This document shows positions 32,049 to 41,058 of a stretch of 64,000 nucleotides of DNA, one piece after another. Where the stretch lies: NCBI GenBank assembly GCA_965194375.1, contig OZ239428.1. The stretch is one strand, 5' to 3'. How positions within the stretch are numbered: position 1 is the first letter of the stretch; the number at the start of each line of letters is the position of its first letter. The notes under the pieces are model-generated. The model made no database searches. It saw only the letters and a program-made list of their open reading frames with translations, and was not told the origin of the DNA. A program made the translations under genes and the position numbers. This DNA is from Tabrizicola_A aquatica. Its GTDB lineage: Bacteria; Pseudomonadota; Alphaproteobacteria; Rhodobacterales; Rhodobacteraceae.

Positions 32049-34682
32049 TCACCCCATGCGCAGCCCCAATCGGATCTGCTTTTCAATCTCGATCAACACG
32101 AAAAATGCGGCGCCGATGCCGACGATCAGCACGCCATCCCACAACGGCACCGGCCTTGTGCCCAAGACCGCCTGCAGCGCGGGCAGGTAGGTCACCGCGA
32201 ATTGGGCCGCCGTGATGGCCAGAACCACCGTCCAGACCACCCGCGTCCCCCGCACCGCTGCCCATGTCAGTGAGGTGCTGTGGAGGTTGCGGATAAAGAA
32301 CAGGTGGAAAATCTCCAGCACCACCAGCGTGTTCATCGCAAGGGTCTGCGCCAAGGCCAAGGGATAGCCCCGGTCTATGGCATAGCTGAACACGCTGAAA
32401 ACCGCCGCTACAAACAGCCCGGCCACCAGCACCACATGCCAGACCAGCTGTCCTGACAGGATCGGCATCTCGCGGCGGCGCGGGGGGCGGGACATGGTGC
32501 CGGTCTCAGTCGGCTCGAAGGCCAGAGCGATGCCCAGCGTGATCCCGGTGATCAGGTTGATCCACAGGATCTGGACCGCGGTCATCGGCAAGGCTATCCC
32601 TGCGAGCAATGCGACAACGATCACCAAGGATCCCCCGGCATTGGTGGGCAAGGTCCAGCTGATGACCTTTTTCAGGTTGTCATAAACCGTGCGCCCCTCG
32701 CGCACCGCGGCCGCGATGCTGGCAAAGTTGTCGTCGGCCAGCACCAAATCGGCGGCCTCCTTGGCGGCCTCAGACCCTTTCAGCCCCATGGCGATGCCTG
32801 CGTCGGCGCGCTTCAGTGCTGGGGCGTCGTTCACCCCATCCCCCGTCATGGCCACCGTCAGCCCAGCGGCCTGCAAGGCGGTGACAAGGCGCAGTTTGTG
32901 TTCGGGGCTGGTGCGGGCAAAGACATCGACCGATCCCACCTCCAGCGCCAGTTCAGCCTCGTCCAGCCGATCAAGATCCGCACCAGTGAGCACGCGGTGG
33001 GGCGTCTCCAGCCCGATTTGGGCGGCGATGGCCGCCGCTGTTCCAGCATGGTCGCCGGTGATCATTTTAACCCGGATGCCCGCCGCCCGACATTCCGCCA
33101 CGGCGGCAATCGCCTCAGGGCGGGGTGGATCGATCAGGCCGACAAGCCCCAGAAAGGTGAGGCCGCTTTCCAAGGTCTCGGCGTGGATCTTGGCGCCCGC
33201 CTCAACTCGTTCAGCCAGCGCGAGCACGCGCAGACCGCGCCGCGCCATAACCTCGGCCCTTGCGTGCCAATGGCGCTGGTCAATGTCGCGGCACATGCCC
33301 AGCACCCGCTCTGTCGCACCCTTGACATGGGTGACGCGGCCCAAGGATTCCTCACTCAGCACAGCCATAAACCGGTGGCGGCTGTCAAAGGGCAGCACGT
33401 CCAGACGTTGGGCCGCGATGCCGGGGCTGACCTTGCCCGCAAAGGCCAAAAGCGCACCTTCCATCGGATCGCCCTCGACGGTCCAAAGGCCACCCTTGTC
33501 AACAAGGGCGGCATCGTTGCACAAGGCTGCCGCCCGCGCGAGCCGGGTCAGATCGCCCGTTGGCGTGATCCGGCCCTGCGGGGCATAACCCTCGCCCGCC
33601 ACGGCAAACACCCCCTCGGGCGTTTCCACCGCTGCCACCACCATTTCATTACGGGTAAGCGTGCCGGTCTTATCGGTGCAGATCACCGAGACCGAGCCAA
33701 TCGCCTCAATCGCCGGCAGGTGGCGCACGATGGCATGGCGGCGCGCCATGGCCTGCACCCCGATGGCCAGCGTAATGGTCATCACGGCGGGCAAGCCTTC
33801 GGGAATGGCCGAGACTGCGATGGCAACGACGGTCATGAACACTTCGGTAAAGGCCATGTGACCGACGAAATAGCCCCAGGCCAGCAAAAGCCCGGCCGCC
33901 GCAAGGATAAGGAACGACAGCCAGCGGGCGAAATGGTCCATCTGCGCCACAAGGGGCGTGGTCAGTTCCTCGACCCCAGCCAGAAGCCCTCCGATGCGGC
34001 CAATCTCGGTGCCTGCACCGGTGGCCACCACCAGCCCGCGCGCCGTGCCTTGGGTCACCAGCGTGCCCGACCACAGCATGGACCGGCGGTCGCCCAGCGC
34101 GGCATCTGGCGCGACCGGGTCAGGCGTCTTGTCCACCGGCACGGATTCACCGGTCAGGATCGCCTCTTGCGCGGCCAGACCGCGCGCCTCGATCAGGCGC
34201 AGGTCCGCCGGAACCTTGTCACCCGGTTCCAACAGCACGATGTCGCCCGGCACCAAAACAGCCCCCTCCACCGCCTGCCGGCGCCCATCGCGCAAGACCG
34301 CAGCGCGCGGGGCCAGCATGTTGCGGATCGCGGCCATGGCGGTTTCAGCCTTGCCTTCCTGCAAAAATCCGATGCTGGCATTGGCCAGCACCACCGCAAG
34401 GATCACCCCTGTATCCACCCAATGCTGCAGCGCCCCGGTTACGGCGGCGGCGGCCAAAAGCACATAGATCAGCACATTGTTGAACTGAGCCAGAAAGCGG
34501 CGCAAAGGCCCCCGGGCATGAACCTGCGGCAACAGGTTTGGACCATGACAGGCCAGACGGTCGGCCGCTTCGGCAGAGGAAATCCCGGCCTCGGTCACGC
34601 CAAGGCTTTCAAGGCACGCACCGATGGGCCGGGCATGGGCCAGACTGGGCGATTGGAAGGTCGGTCCGGATGGTGAGGTCAT
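32049..34682 (-). CDS. Cation-transporting P-type ATPase (P2-type)
   Basis: The inner-membrane cation pump of about 877 residues has the N-terminal cation-ATPase domain (residues about 10-80). The actuator motif AILTGESVPVDKTPD is near residue 177. Transmembrane segment 4 contains AIPEGLPA, as in Ca2+/PMR1-like pumps. The phosphorylation site CTDKTGTLTRNE has its aspartate at 337, and the hinge carries TGDGVNDAPALKRADAGIAMG. The C-terminal cation-ATPase domain has further membrane helices (PTNAGGSLVIVVALL...ILWINLITG). The PEGLPA and WINLI patterns favour Ca2+, Mn2+ or Na+/K+-type transport over heavy metals. The start is either 34682 or 34706; 34682 has the better-placed site. It follows the CPA2 antiporter gene by 38 bases on the same strand. 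Confidence 0.93.
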   Translation of the reverse strand: MTSPSGPTFQSPSLAHARPIGACLESLGVTEAGISSAEAADRLACHGPNLLPQVHARGPLRRFLAQFNNVLIYVLLAAAAVTGALQHWVDTGVILAVVLANASIGFLQEGKAETAMAAIRNMLAPRAAVLRDGRRQAVEGAVLVPGDIVLLEPGDKVPADLRLIEARGLAAQEAILTGESVPVDKTPDPVAPDAALGDRRSMLWSGTLVTQGTARGLVVATGAGTEIGRIGGLLAGVEELTTPLVAQMDHFARWLSFLILAAAGLLLAWGYFVGHMAFTEVFMTVVAIAVSAIPEGLPAVMTITLAIGVQAMARRHAIVRHLPAIEAIGSVSVICTDKTGTLTRNEMVVAAVETPEGVFAVAGEGYAPQGRITPTGDLTRLARAAALCNDAALVDKGGLWTVEGDPMEGALLAFAGKVSPGIAAQRLDVLPFDSRHRFMAVLSEESLGRVTHVKGATERVLGMCRDIDQRHWHARAEVMARRGLRVLALAERVEAGAKIHAETLESGLTFLGLVGLIDPPRPEAIAAVAECRAAGIRVKMITGDHAGTAAAIAAQIGLETPHRVLTGADLDRLDEAELALEVGSVDVFARTSPEHKLRLVTALQAAGLTVAMTGDGVNDAPALKRADAGIAMGLKGSEAAKEAADLVLADDNFASIAAAVREGRTVYDNLKKVISWTLPTNAGGSLVIVVALLAGIALPMTAVQILWINLITGITLGIALAFEPTETGTMSRPPRRREMPILSGQLVWHVVLVAGLFVAAVFSVFSYAIDRGYPLALAQTLAMNTLVVLEIFHLFFIRNLHSTSLTWAAVRGTRVVWTVVLAITAAQFAVTYLPALQAVLGTRPVPLWDGVLIVGIGAAFFVLIEIEKQIRLGLRMG

Positions 34683-34720
34683 ATGATCCCTGCTTCCGTG
34701 GTCCATTTCTCCCGTGGCTG

Positions 34721-36436
34721 TCACAGGGCCAGACGGCCTTCGGTCTGGATTTCGGGAATTTCTGTTCGCTCGGCTTGGGGGGCGCCGCACAACAGATCAA
34801 CCGCCCGATCCGCCGCGTCCTGAAATGGTTCAAGCACCAGATCAGCCCCGGCTGCAAACAGCTCGGCACTGTCAACCGCGCTGTGCGAGGCGGCGGCGAC
34901 CTGCCCGCTGAACCCGGCGGCGCGCACCGATTGGATCAGCGTGCGGCGGGCATCCTCTTGGCTTAGGCCCGTCGGTTGGATCGGAACGGTCGAGACCACC
35001 CAACGCGCGCCGCTCAGCGGCAGTTCCGCCACGAATTCGGGATCGGTGGCATCGCCAAACTCGGCCTCAAGGCCCAAACCACGCCAGCGCCGCACCGCCT
35101 GCGGGTTGAAATCCACCCCCAGAACCGCAATGCCGCGCCGCTGCAGGCGCAAGCCGATGGCCGTGCCAAAGCGGCCCAGACCGAACAGGATAACGCGGTA
35201 TCTGCTCGCCTTGTGCGCGCCGGCCTCGGTCGGCTCGCGCGGGGTGGCCTTGCGTTCGAACACACCAAGCAGCGGTTCAAACAGCGCATAGAGATGATGC
35301 GAGAAGGTGATCATATAGGTCGAGGCGGCAATGGTGACCAAACCGACCATGGTCACAAGGCCCAAGGCATCGTCGGCGATATGGCCCAGACTGACCCCCA
35401 TCGCGACGAAGATCAAAGAGAACTCGCTGATCTGGGCCACTGTCAGCCCGGCCAGAAAGCCAGTGCGCTTGCGATAGCCAAGCGCCCCCATGATCGCCAG
35501 CACGATCAGCGGATTGCCGATGAGCACAAAGAGCGAAAACACCACCGCGCCCAGCATATGGGTTCCCAACAGTGACAGATCCAGCGTCGCCCCAAGCGCG
35601 ATGAAGAAGAACAGCAACAGAAAGTCGCGCAAGGGCGCCAGCCGGGCGGCGATGGTTTCGCGGTAGGCGGTAGAGGCCAGCGCAACCCCGGCCATCAGGC
35701 CCCCCACTTCTTTGCCAAGCCCTACCGCATCGCCCGCAGCGGCAAAGATCGTTGCAAGACCGATGGCAAAAATCACCAAAAGCTCGGGCGCATGCGCCAA
35801 ACGCTCGGTCAGGGGATTGGCCGCATAGCGCACAAAAAGCACCACCGCGGCCAGCATGGCCAGACCCGATCCCATCACCGACAGCACAGATCCGCCACCA
35901 TGCCCCGCATCCGCCGCACCGATGCCAATGGCGGACAAGACGATCATCGCAAAGACGACCACCAGATCCTGCACGATCAAAAAGCCCAGCGCGATCTGGC
36001 CATGCAAGGCGTCAATCTCGCGTTTGTCGGACAAAAGTTTGACGATGATGATGGTTGACGAAAAGGTCAGTGCGACGGCGACATAGAGGCTGGTGATCGC
36101 ATCAAGGCCAAGGCCGAGCCCGATGAAAAAGCCAAACAGCGCGGTAAAGCCCACCTGCCCCAGCCCAGTCAGCACCGACACCGCGCCAAGGGAGCGCACC
36201 AGCTTGACGTCAAGTTTGATGCCGACAAGGAAGAGCAACAGCGCAATGCCCAGTTCAGACAAAAGTCCGATCTGCGCATCCGATTGCACCACGTCCAGCG
36301 CCGAAGGCCCAGCCAAAAGGCCGACAGCGATGAAGCTGACGATTAAGGGCTGACGCAGCAGAAGCCCGATCAATCCAACACCGGCGGCCATCATCAAGAG
36401 GATCGCCACTTCGGAGAATGAGCTCGTCTCAAGCAT
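34721..36436 (-). CDS. CPA2-family cation:proton antiporter with TrkA-N domain (KefB/KefC/YbaL type)
   Basis: The 571-residue protein has about 12 N-terminal membrane helices (opening LETSSFSEVAILLMMAAGVG, then QPLIVSFIAVGLLAGP, the CPA2 gating helix). FGLGRFGTAIGLRLQRRG begins the cytosolic Rossmann-type RCK/TrkA-N domain near residue 412. A short acidic tail follows. It exchanges K+ or Na+ for H+ across the inner membrane, gated by a nucleotide. Its start overlaps the 3' end of a small HTH gene by 8 bases, and the P-type ATPase gene is immediately downstream, so the three look like one ion-homeostasis operon. Confidence 0.92.
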   Translation of the reverse strand: MLETSSFSEVAILLMMAAGVGLIGLLLRQPLIVSFIAVGLLAGPSALDVVQSDAQIGLLSELGIALLLFLVGIKLDVKLVRSLGAVSVLTGLGQVGFTALFGFFIGLGLGLDAITSLYVAVALTFSSTIIIVKLLSDKREIDALHGQIALGFLIVQDLVVVFAMIVLSAIGIGAADAGHGGGSVLSVMGSGLAMLAAVVLFVRYAANPLTERLAHAPELLVIFAIGLATIFAAAGDAVGLGKEVGGLMAGVALASTAYRETIAARLAPLRDFLLLFFFIALGATLDLSLLGTHMLGAVVFSLFVLIGNPLIVLAIMGALGYRKRTGFLAGLTVAQISEFSLIFVAMGVSLGHIADDALGLVTMVGLVTIAASTYMITFSHHLYALFEPLLGVFERKATPREPTEAGAHKASRYRVILFGLGRFGTAIGLRLQRRGIAVLGVDFNPQAVRRWRGLGLEAEFGDATDPEFVAELPLSGARWVVSTVPIQPTGLSQEDARRTLIQSVRAAGFSGQVAAASHSAVDSAELFAAGADLVLEPFQDAADRAVDLLCGAPQAERTEIPEIQTEGRLAL

Positions 36437-36653
36437 TCATGCCGTCTTTCGCACGGTCTGACACCGCAGGCTGGCGGGGCGCGGTCTGGTGCCGCTCAAG
36501 AAACCGTTCCAGATCTAGGCTGGCGATGCGCCAGCCCTTGCCAATGTCGATCGCGCGCAGATCGCCTTGTTTGATCCAGTGGCGCACGGTGGCTTCGGCG
36601 ACCTTCATGCGGTCGGCCACGTCTTTTACGGTTTGGTAGTGATCGAGTGGCAT
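36429..36653 (-). CDS. Excisionase/MerR-like helix-turn-helix protein
   Basis: The 74-residue protein is essentially one HTH_17-type winged helix domain: HYQTVKDVADRMKVAEATVRHWIKQGDLRAIDIGKGWRI, split here as TVKDVADRMKVAEATVRHW and IKQGDLRAIDIGKGWRI, followed by a short basic/acidic tail. Such proteins bind DNA as excisionases or as small transcription regulators. The stop lies inside the antiporter start region, so translation of the two is coupled. No integrase or attachment site is nearby, which favours a regulator of the downstream ion-transport genes over a phage excisionase. Confidence 0.82.
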   Translation of the reverse strand: MPLDHYQTVKDVADRMKVAEATVRHWIKQGDLRAIDIGKGWRIASLDLERFLERHQTAPRQPAVSDRAKDGMNA

Positions 36654-36752
36654 CGGTTGCTGGCTTTTGTGGAGGTTTGGTCCACTCTAGCGGCTTTCGA
36701 CGCGGCTTTATTGACATCGATCAAGTCGGGCGCGGTTTTGAAGCCGTCCGCC

Positions 36753-39257
36753 TTATAGCTGCAGGCTTGCCACATCCAACCCGCGTTTCTCGGCGCTTTT
36801 CAGGACGGCGTCGCGCAGGCTTTGGCTGCGCTTTAGCAGGCGGCGAAAGCGGGGTTCATCCAGCACAAGCAGCGTGGTGTGGCTGATGGCGGTGACTTGG
36901 GCACGCGGGGTCTGGCGGCTGAGGAGCGACAACTGGCCAAACATGTCGCCGCGCCCTAGGCGCAGGCGATGCCCGGCCGTTTCAATCTCAACCGCGCCGG
37001 TGGCGATAAAGCACACCTCGCGCGGGGTGTCGCGCTTGCGGCGCAGCACGTCACCCGGTTGCACATAGCGGGTGCGCAGCGCGCGGGCGAGGCGTTTGCG
37101 GCTGTCATCGTCCATATCGGTGAACAGCGGGAACTGGCGCACCAAGTCAGATTTCTGCACCGCCAGATCAAGATGCGGGCGCAGATCGGCCTCATGGCGG
37201 GCGGTGGCCAGACCCTGCTGAAGCGTCGTGTGCAGCTCGGTCCCGATAATGCCATCGGCCAAGAGGATGTCATATTCCCGCTCTTCAAGCCGCAAGGCGA
37301 TGCGGCGCAAAAAACGCCGTTCGGTCTTTTCGGCATAGCCGGGGTATTGCAGCCGCAACCCGTCAAGTGCGGCCTCGGTCTCATCCTCGCGGCGGCGCAA
37401 AAGCTCGTGCAGAAGATCGGCCACGCGCCGACCATGGATGCGGCGGATCTTGGTTTCGATATAGCTGTGCAGATCACGCAGCACGAAACGCTGGTTCAGC
37501 AAAAGCTCAAACCTATCCGCCGTCAAAAGCGCCAAGGGGCCCGAAATCCGCAGCCGGCTGTGCAGGATATTGGCCAGCAGCGCACGGCGCCCTTGCGCAA
37601 GGCTTAGGCGGCCCGCGGCCCGGTATTCCTCACGCCCCCCCGCCCGGGTGCGTTCGATCAGGCGGTCGGCGTCGGACAGAATCTGTTCCACCAGTCGCGG
37701 CGACAGCAGTTGTTCGCGGAAGCTTTCCAAGATCATGTCGCGTTCGCGCCCGGCCAAGGCCACCAGCCCCAGCGTGATGCGGTCGCGGTCAGGAATGTCA
37801 TCCGCCGCCTCGGCCTTTTCAATCGCGCTGTCCATCCGGGCGGCAAAGCGTTTCGCCTCGGATCGCACGATGTCATGGGTCAAATCATGGGCGCGGGCGG
37901 TCTCGGCCACCTCTTCGCGCACATTCTGCAAGGCGACGGCGATGACTTGGCTGGAAAGCGCCCGGTCAATCGGGGCAAGCCGATCCAGCCCGAGATAAGA
38001 GATCACCCGGCGCAGCGTGGTGCCCTGCACCAAAAGCGTGAAGAGGGTAAAGCCAGTGGCCAGAATCCCGACATCACGCTTGACCTCGACCGGCACGCGG
38101 AAGTTTTCCGACACCGCGAGCGCCAGCGCCAAGGTCACCGCCCCGCGCAACCCGCCCCAGAGGATCGCCACCCGGTAGGGCCGATCCACCCGTGGCGAGA
38201 GGCGCACCATCGTCAGAAGCGGCAGGATGACGTAAAGCATGAACAACCGCGCCGAGGTGGCCGCCACCACGACCACCAAGATGAGGAACAGGTCATAAAG
38301 CCGCACATCCCCCAAGAGACGGGGTACAAGGAGGGCGGCGAGCAAAAAGATCAACGCCCCGGCCCAATGCGCCAGCACATCCCAAAGCTCTCGCAGGTTG
38401 GTCCAGTTGGTGGGCGACAGACGACCCGGCCCCAGATAGTTCAGCGTCATCCCGGCCATCACCACCGCCACGACGCCCGAGACGCCAAAGACCTGATCGG
38501 CCACGAGATAGGTGACATAGGGCAAGGCCACGCTGAGCGAGATCTGCGCCAATGCAAAGCGGCCGAGCCAGGTGAGAACCGTCAGGCAGACCCGCCCCAG
38601 CACCCAGCCAATGCCCAAACCCCCAAGGATCATCGTCGGAAAACCCACCAAGGCGTCTTGCAGCGTGGGGTTCGGCACACCCAACATGACAAAGGTCAGG
38701 AAAAACCCGAACAGCGCGATGGCGGCGGCGTCGTTGAGCAGGCTCTCGCCCTCGACCAGACGGGTCAGGCGCTGTGGGGCCGCGATATTGCGAAAGATCG
38801 AGACCACGGCCGAAGGATCGGTGGTGGCCACGATCGCACCCAACAAGAGGCAGGCGACCAGCGACAGTTCGGTGAACGGCAAGAGCGCCAAGCCAATGGC
38901 AAATGTCGACACCACCACCGCCATCACTGCCATGACAAGAATCGGCACCCAGTCATCCGCCATGCGCCGCAGGTTCAGCCCCAAGGAGACCTGAAACAGC
39001 AAGGTGGGCAGCAGCACATACAAAAACACATTGGCGCGGATCGCGACTTCAAGGCGTTCGGCGGCAGCCAGCGGATCGGTGAGCGGATCGCTGATCGCCG
39101 TGTCCGAGGAGAGCGAGGCCGCGCCAATGCCAATCAGCACGCCGATGATCGCCAGCACCACCGTATAGGGCAGCCGAAGCCAGTCGGCCAAAGGCTCGCT
39201 TAGGCTGATAACGATGAAAAGCGCGGCGACGATGCCGACAAGCGAGATCACATCCAT
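36753..39257 (-). CDS. CPA1-family Na+/H+ antiporter with C-terminal cyclic-nucleotide-binding domain
   Basis: The protein of about 834 residues has an N-terminal sodium/proton exchanger domain with about 12 membrane helices. Motifs are GAIVATTDPSAVVSIFRNI (the T-D-P substrate site), EGESLLNDAAAIALFGFFL and ILWGGLRGAVTLALALAV. A long cytosolic helical region (about 420-690) leads to a cNMP-binding domain (FPLFTDMDDDSRKRLARAL, then YVQPGDVLRR, GAVEIETAG and FGQLSLL, about 715-800). This architecture resembles the sNHE/SOS1-like bacterial exchangers. It should extrude Na+ in response to a cyclic nucleotide or similar ligand. The start was set at the ATG at 39257, where the first helix begins; an ATG at 39296 lacks a site. 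Confidence 0.9.
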   Translation of the reverse strand: MDVISLVGIVAALFIVISLSEPLADWLRLPYTVVLAIIGVLIGIGAASLSSDTAISDPLTDPLAAAERLEVAIRANVFLYVLLPTLLFQVSLGLNLRRMADDWVPILVMAVMAVVVSTFAIGLALLPFTELSLVACLLLGAIVATTDPSAVVSIFRNIAAPQRLTRLVEGESLLNDAAAIALFGFFLTFVMLGVPNPTLQDALVGFPTMILGGLGIGWVLGRVCLTVLTWLGRFALAQISLSVALPYVTYLVADQVFGVSGVVAVVMAGMTLNYLGPGRLSPTNWTNLRELWDVLAHWAGALIFLLAALLVPRLLGDVRLYDLFLILVVVVAATSARLFMLYVILPLLTMVRLSPRVDRPYRVAILWGGLRGAVTLALALAVSENFRVPVEVKRDVGILATGFTLFTLLVQGTTLRRVISYLGLDRLAPIDRALSSQVIAVALQNVREEVAETARAHDLTHDIVRSEAKRFAARMDSAIEKAEAADDIPDRDRITLGLVALAGRERDMILESFREQLLSPRLVEQILSDADRLIERTRAGGREEYRAAGRLSLAQGRRALLANILHSRLRISGPLALLTADRFELLLNQRFVLRDLHSYIETKIRRIHGRRVADLLHELLRRREDETEAALDGLRLQYPGYAEKTERRFLRRIALRLEEREYDILLADGIIGTELHTTLQQGLATARHEADLRPHLDLAVQKSDLVRQFPLFTDMDDDSRKRLARALRTRYVQPGDVLRRKRDTPREVCFIATGAVEIETAGHRLRLGRGDMFGQLSLLSRQTPRAQVTAISHTTLLVLDEPRFRRLLKRSQSLRDAVLKSAEKRGLDVASLQL

Positions 39258-39364
39258 ACCGCCACTGTCACTTGCAGGGGCATGGTGAACAAGCATTTTT
39301 AGGCCAAACCGCTCGCAGGATTTGACGTTTCTTGGGCGTTTGCCCTCAATCGGGCGCGGGGCTT

Positions 39365-39880
39365 TTAAACCGCAGCTTCAGCCATGCCTTCGGCGAGATA
39401 AATCCGCAGCCATGGCGTGAACTTTTCGGGCGAGGCCTGAACCTCGGTCTCCAGCGCCTCAAGCGTGATCCAGCGGGTCTGCATCACCTCATCCGGGTCG
39501 GGCTGGGGCACTAGGTGGGCCGGCGCTTGGGCCGAAAACACCTCAACCACCTCATGTTCGGTCAACCCACCGCCCACGTCGGCGCGGTATTCGATGCCGC
39601 CACTGCGTTGCAAGGCCAGACCAGAGATGCCCAGTTCTTCGTGCAACCGCCGCGCGGCGCAGGCAAGATCGGTCTCGCCCCAACGGGGATGGGTGCAACA
39701 GGTGTTCGCCCACAGCCCCGGCGTGTGGTATTTGCCCATGGCCCGGCGTTGCAGCAAAGCCTCGCGCCCGCGCATGACAAAGACCGACACCGCCTTGTGA
39801 CGCAGGCCGCGCTGATGCACCTCAAGCTTTTCCACTTGGGTCAGGGTGCCGTTTACCCAAGCCGGGATCATCTCGCTCAT
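39365..39880 (-). CDS. idi: Isopentenyl-diphosphate delta-isomerase, type I
   Basis: The 171-residue Nudix-fold enzyme interconverts IPP and DMAPP, the precursors of carotenoids and the phytyl tail. Hallmarks are VFVMRGREALLQRRAMGKY, GLWANTCCTHPRWGE (catalytic Cys, metal His) and ARRLHEELGI (Nudix helix, E-E-L). It is the last gene of the minus-strand bchE-J-G-pucC-like-bchP-idi run, and its ATG overlaps the bchP stop (ATGA). The same neighbour pair bchP-idi occurs in Rhodobacter photosynthesis clusters. Confidence 0.96.
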   Translation of the reverse strand: MSEMIPAWVNGTLTQVEKLEVHQRGLRHKAVSVFVMRGREALLQRRAMGKYHTPGLWANTCCTHPRWGETDLACAARRLHEELGISGLALQRSGGIEYRADVGGGLTEHEVVEVFSAQAPAHLVPQPDPDEVMQTRWITLEALETEVQASPEKFTPWLRIYLAEGMAEAAV

Positions 39881-41058
39881 GTGTGAACCGGCGAGACGAT
39901 GCCCAGCAGGTGGGACAGGTTCTTGAAGCCGATCTTAAGATGCGCAAACGGACGGGCGCGAACCAGTTTCTTGTTCATATAGGCCTCGAACGTCAGCCGC
40001 TGCACGTCGATGTCATGGCACAAGCTGACAAAGCGCTCGCGGCGCTCGTCGGATTTGTAATAGGCGTCCTGCATCGAGCGCAGCACACGGAACACCATTT
40101 TATGCTCTTTCATGAAAAGCTTGCGCGCCAATTGCAGGTCTTTCACCCGACCCGAAGCGAGCATGGCCTGCGCCGCCGTGGCCGCCACGCGCCCGCCGAC
40201 CATGGCGTAATAGATCCCTTCGCCCGACGAGGGTGCGACAACCCCAGCAGCATCGCCTGCCAGCACGACATCACGGCCATTGTCCCAGCGGTCCATCGGA
40301 TGCAGCGGAATGGGGGCGCCTTCGCGGCGGATGGTTTCGCAGCCCGCAAGGCCCGAGGCGGCCCGCAGATCGGCGGTGGCCTGTTTCAGGTCAATCCCGT
40401 CAATCCCGGTGCCCATGCCGACGCTGGCCTGATCGCCATGCGGGAAGACCCAGCCGTAAAAGTCGGGGCTGATGCGACCATCATAGATCACATCGCAGCG
40501 CGCAGGGTCATAGGCGGCATTGGCCGGAGGGGCTTTGATGATCTCATGATAAGCGATCACATAAGGGATCTTGTCACCGCCCGGCACTTCGGTTTTGGCC
40601 ACGTTGGACCGCGCGCCATCGGCCCCAATCACCAGACGCGTGGTCAGGCGTTGTTCTTCACCGCTGGCTTTGTCCCGGTAAATCACATGGGTGCCTGCCG
40701 CATCACGCTCGATCCGCAGATAGGTGCCGGTGAGGCGTTTGGCCCCGTGGCCCACCGCGCGCAGGCGCAGGAATTCATCGAAATGCTCGCGGTCGACCAT
40801 GCCGACAAAGCCGTTTTCAATGGCGATGTCCACCGCCCGTCCCGTGGGCGAGATCATTCGTGCGACGTTGATCTGTGCCACGATCTGGCTGGAGGGAATG
40901 TCAAAGTCTGAAATCATGCGCGGCGGCACGGCCCCGCCGCAGGGCTTGATCCGCCCGGCCCGGTCGAGCATTGCCACCTTGCGCCCTGCACGGGCGAGAT
41001 CATCTGCCGCGGTCGCGCCCGAAGGGCCACCGCCGACCACCACAACATCATAGATCAT
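39877..41058 (-). CDS. bchP: Geranylgeranyl-bacteriochlorophyll reductase
   Basis: The 393-residue FAD-dependent reductase saturates the geranylgeranyl tail to phytyl. The dinucleotide-binding motif VVVGGGPSGATAADDLARAG begins at residue 6, CGGAVPPRMISDF follows, and a second GADGARSNVAK and VVLAGDAAGVVAPSSGEGIYYAM complete the GG-reductase family pattern. The ATG at 41058 has an AGGGGGA site and overlaps the stop of the pucC-like gene by 4 bases; the stop overlaps the idi start likewise. Confidence 0.97.
   Translation of the reverse strand: MIYDVVVVGGGPSGATAADDLARAGRKVAMLDRAGRIKPCGGAVPPRMISDFDIPSSQIVAQINVARMISPTGRAVDIAIENGFVGMVDREHFDEFLRLRAVGHGAKRLTGTYLRIERDAAGTHVIYRDKASGEEQRLTTRLVIGADGARSNVAKTEVPGGDKIPYVIAYHEIIKAPPANAAYDPARCDVIYDGRISPDFYGWVFPHGDQASVGMGTGIDGIDLKQATADLRAASGLAGCETIRREGAPIPLHPMDRWDNGRDVVLAGDAAGVVAPSSGEGIYYAMVGGRVAATAAQAMLASGRVKDLQLARKLFMKEHKMVFRVLRSMQDAYYKSDERRERFVSLCHDIDVQRLTFEAYMNKKLVRARPFAHLKIGFKNLSHLLGIVSPVHT

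Noticed and set aside
32898..34676. 592-codon plus-strand frame opposite the P-type ATPase
   Set aside because: His/Arg/Gln-rich shadow translation of the ATPase gene.
36429..36653. Excisionase-like gene as evidence of an integrated element
   Set aside because: No integrase, attachment repeats or phage genes within the window; it is embedded in an ion-transport operon.
37710..39203. 497-codon plus-strand frame opposite the CPA1 antiporter
   Set aside because: Repeats of His-Gln-Arg typical of antisense reading of membrane helices.
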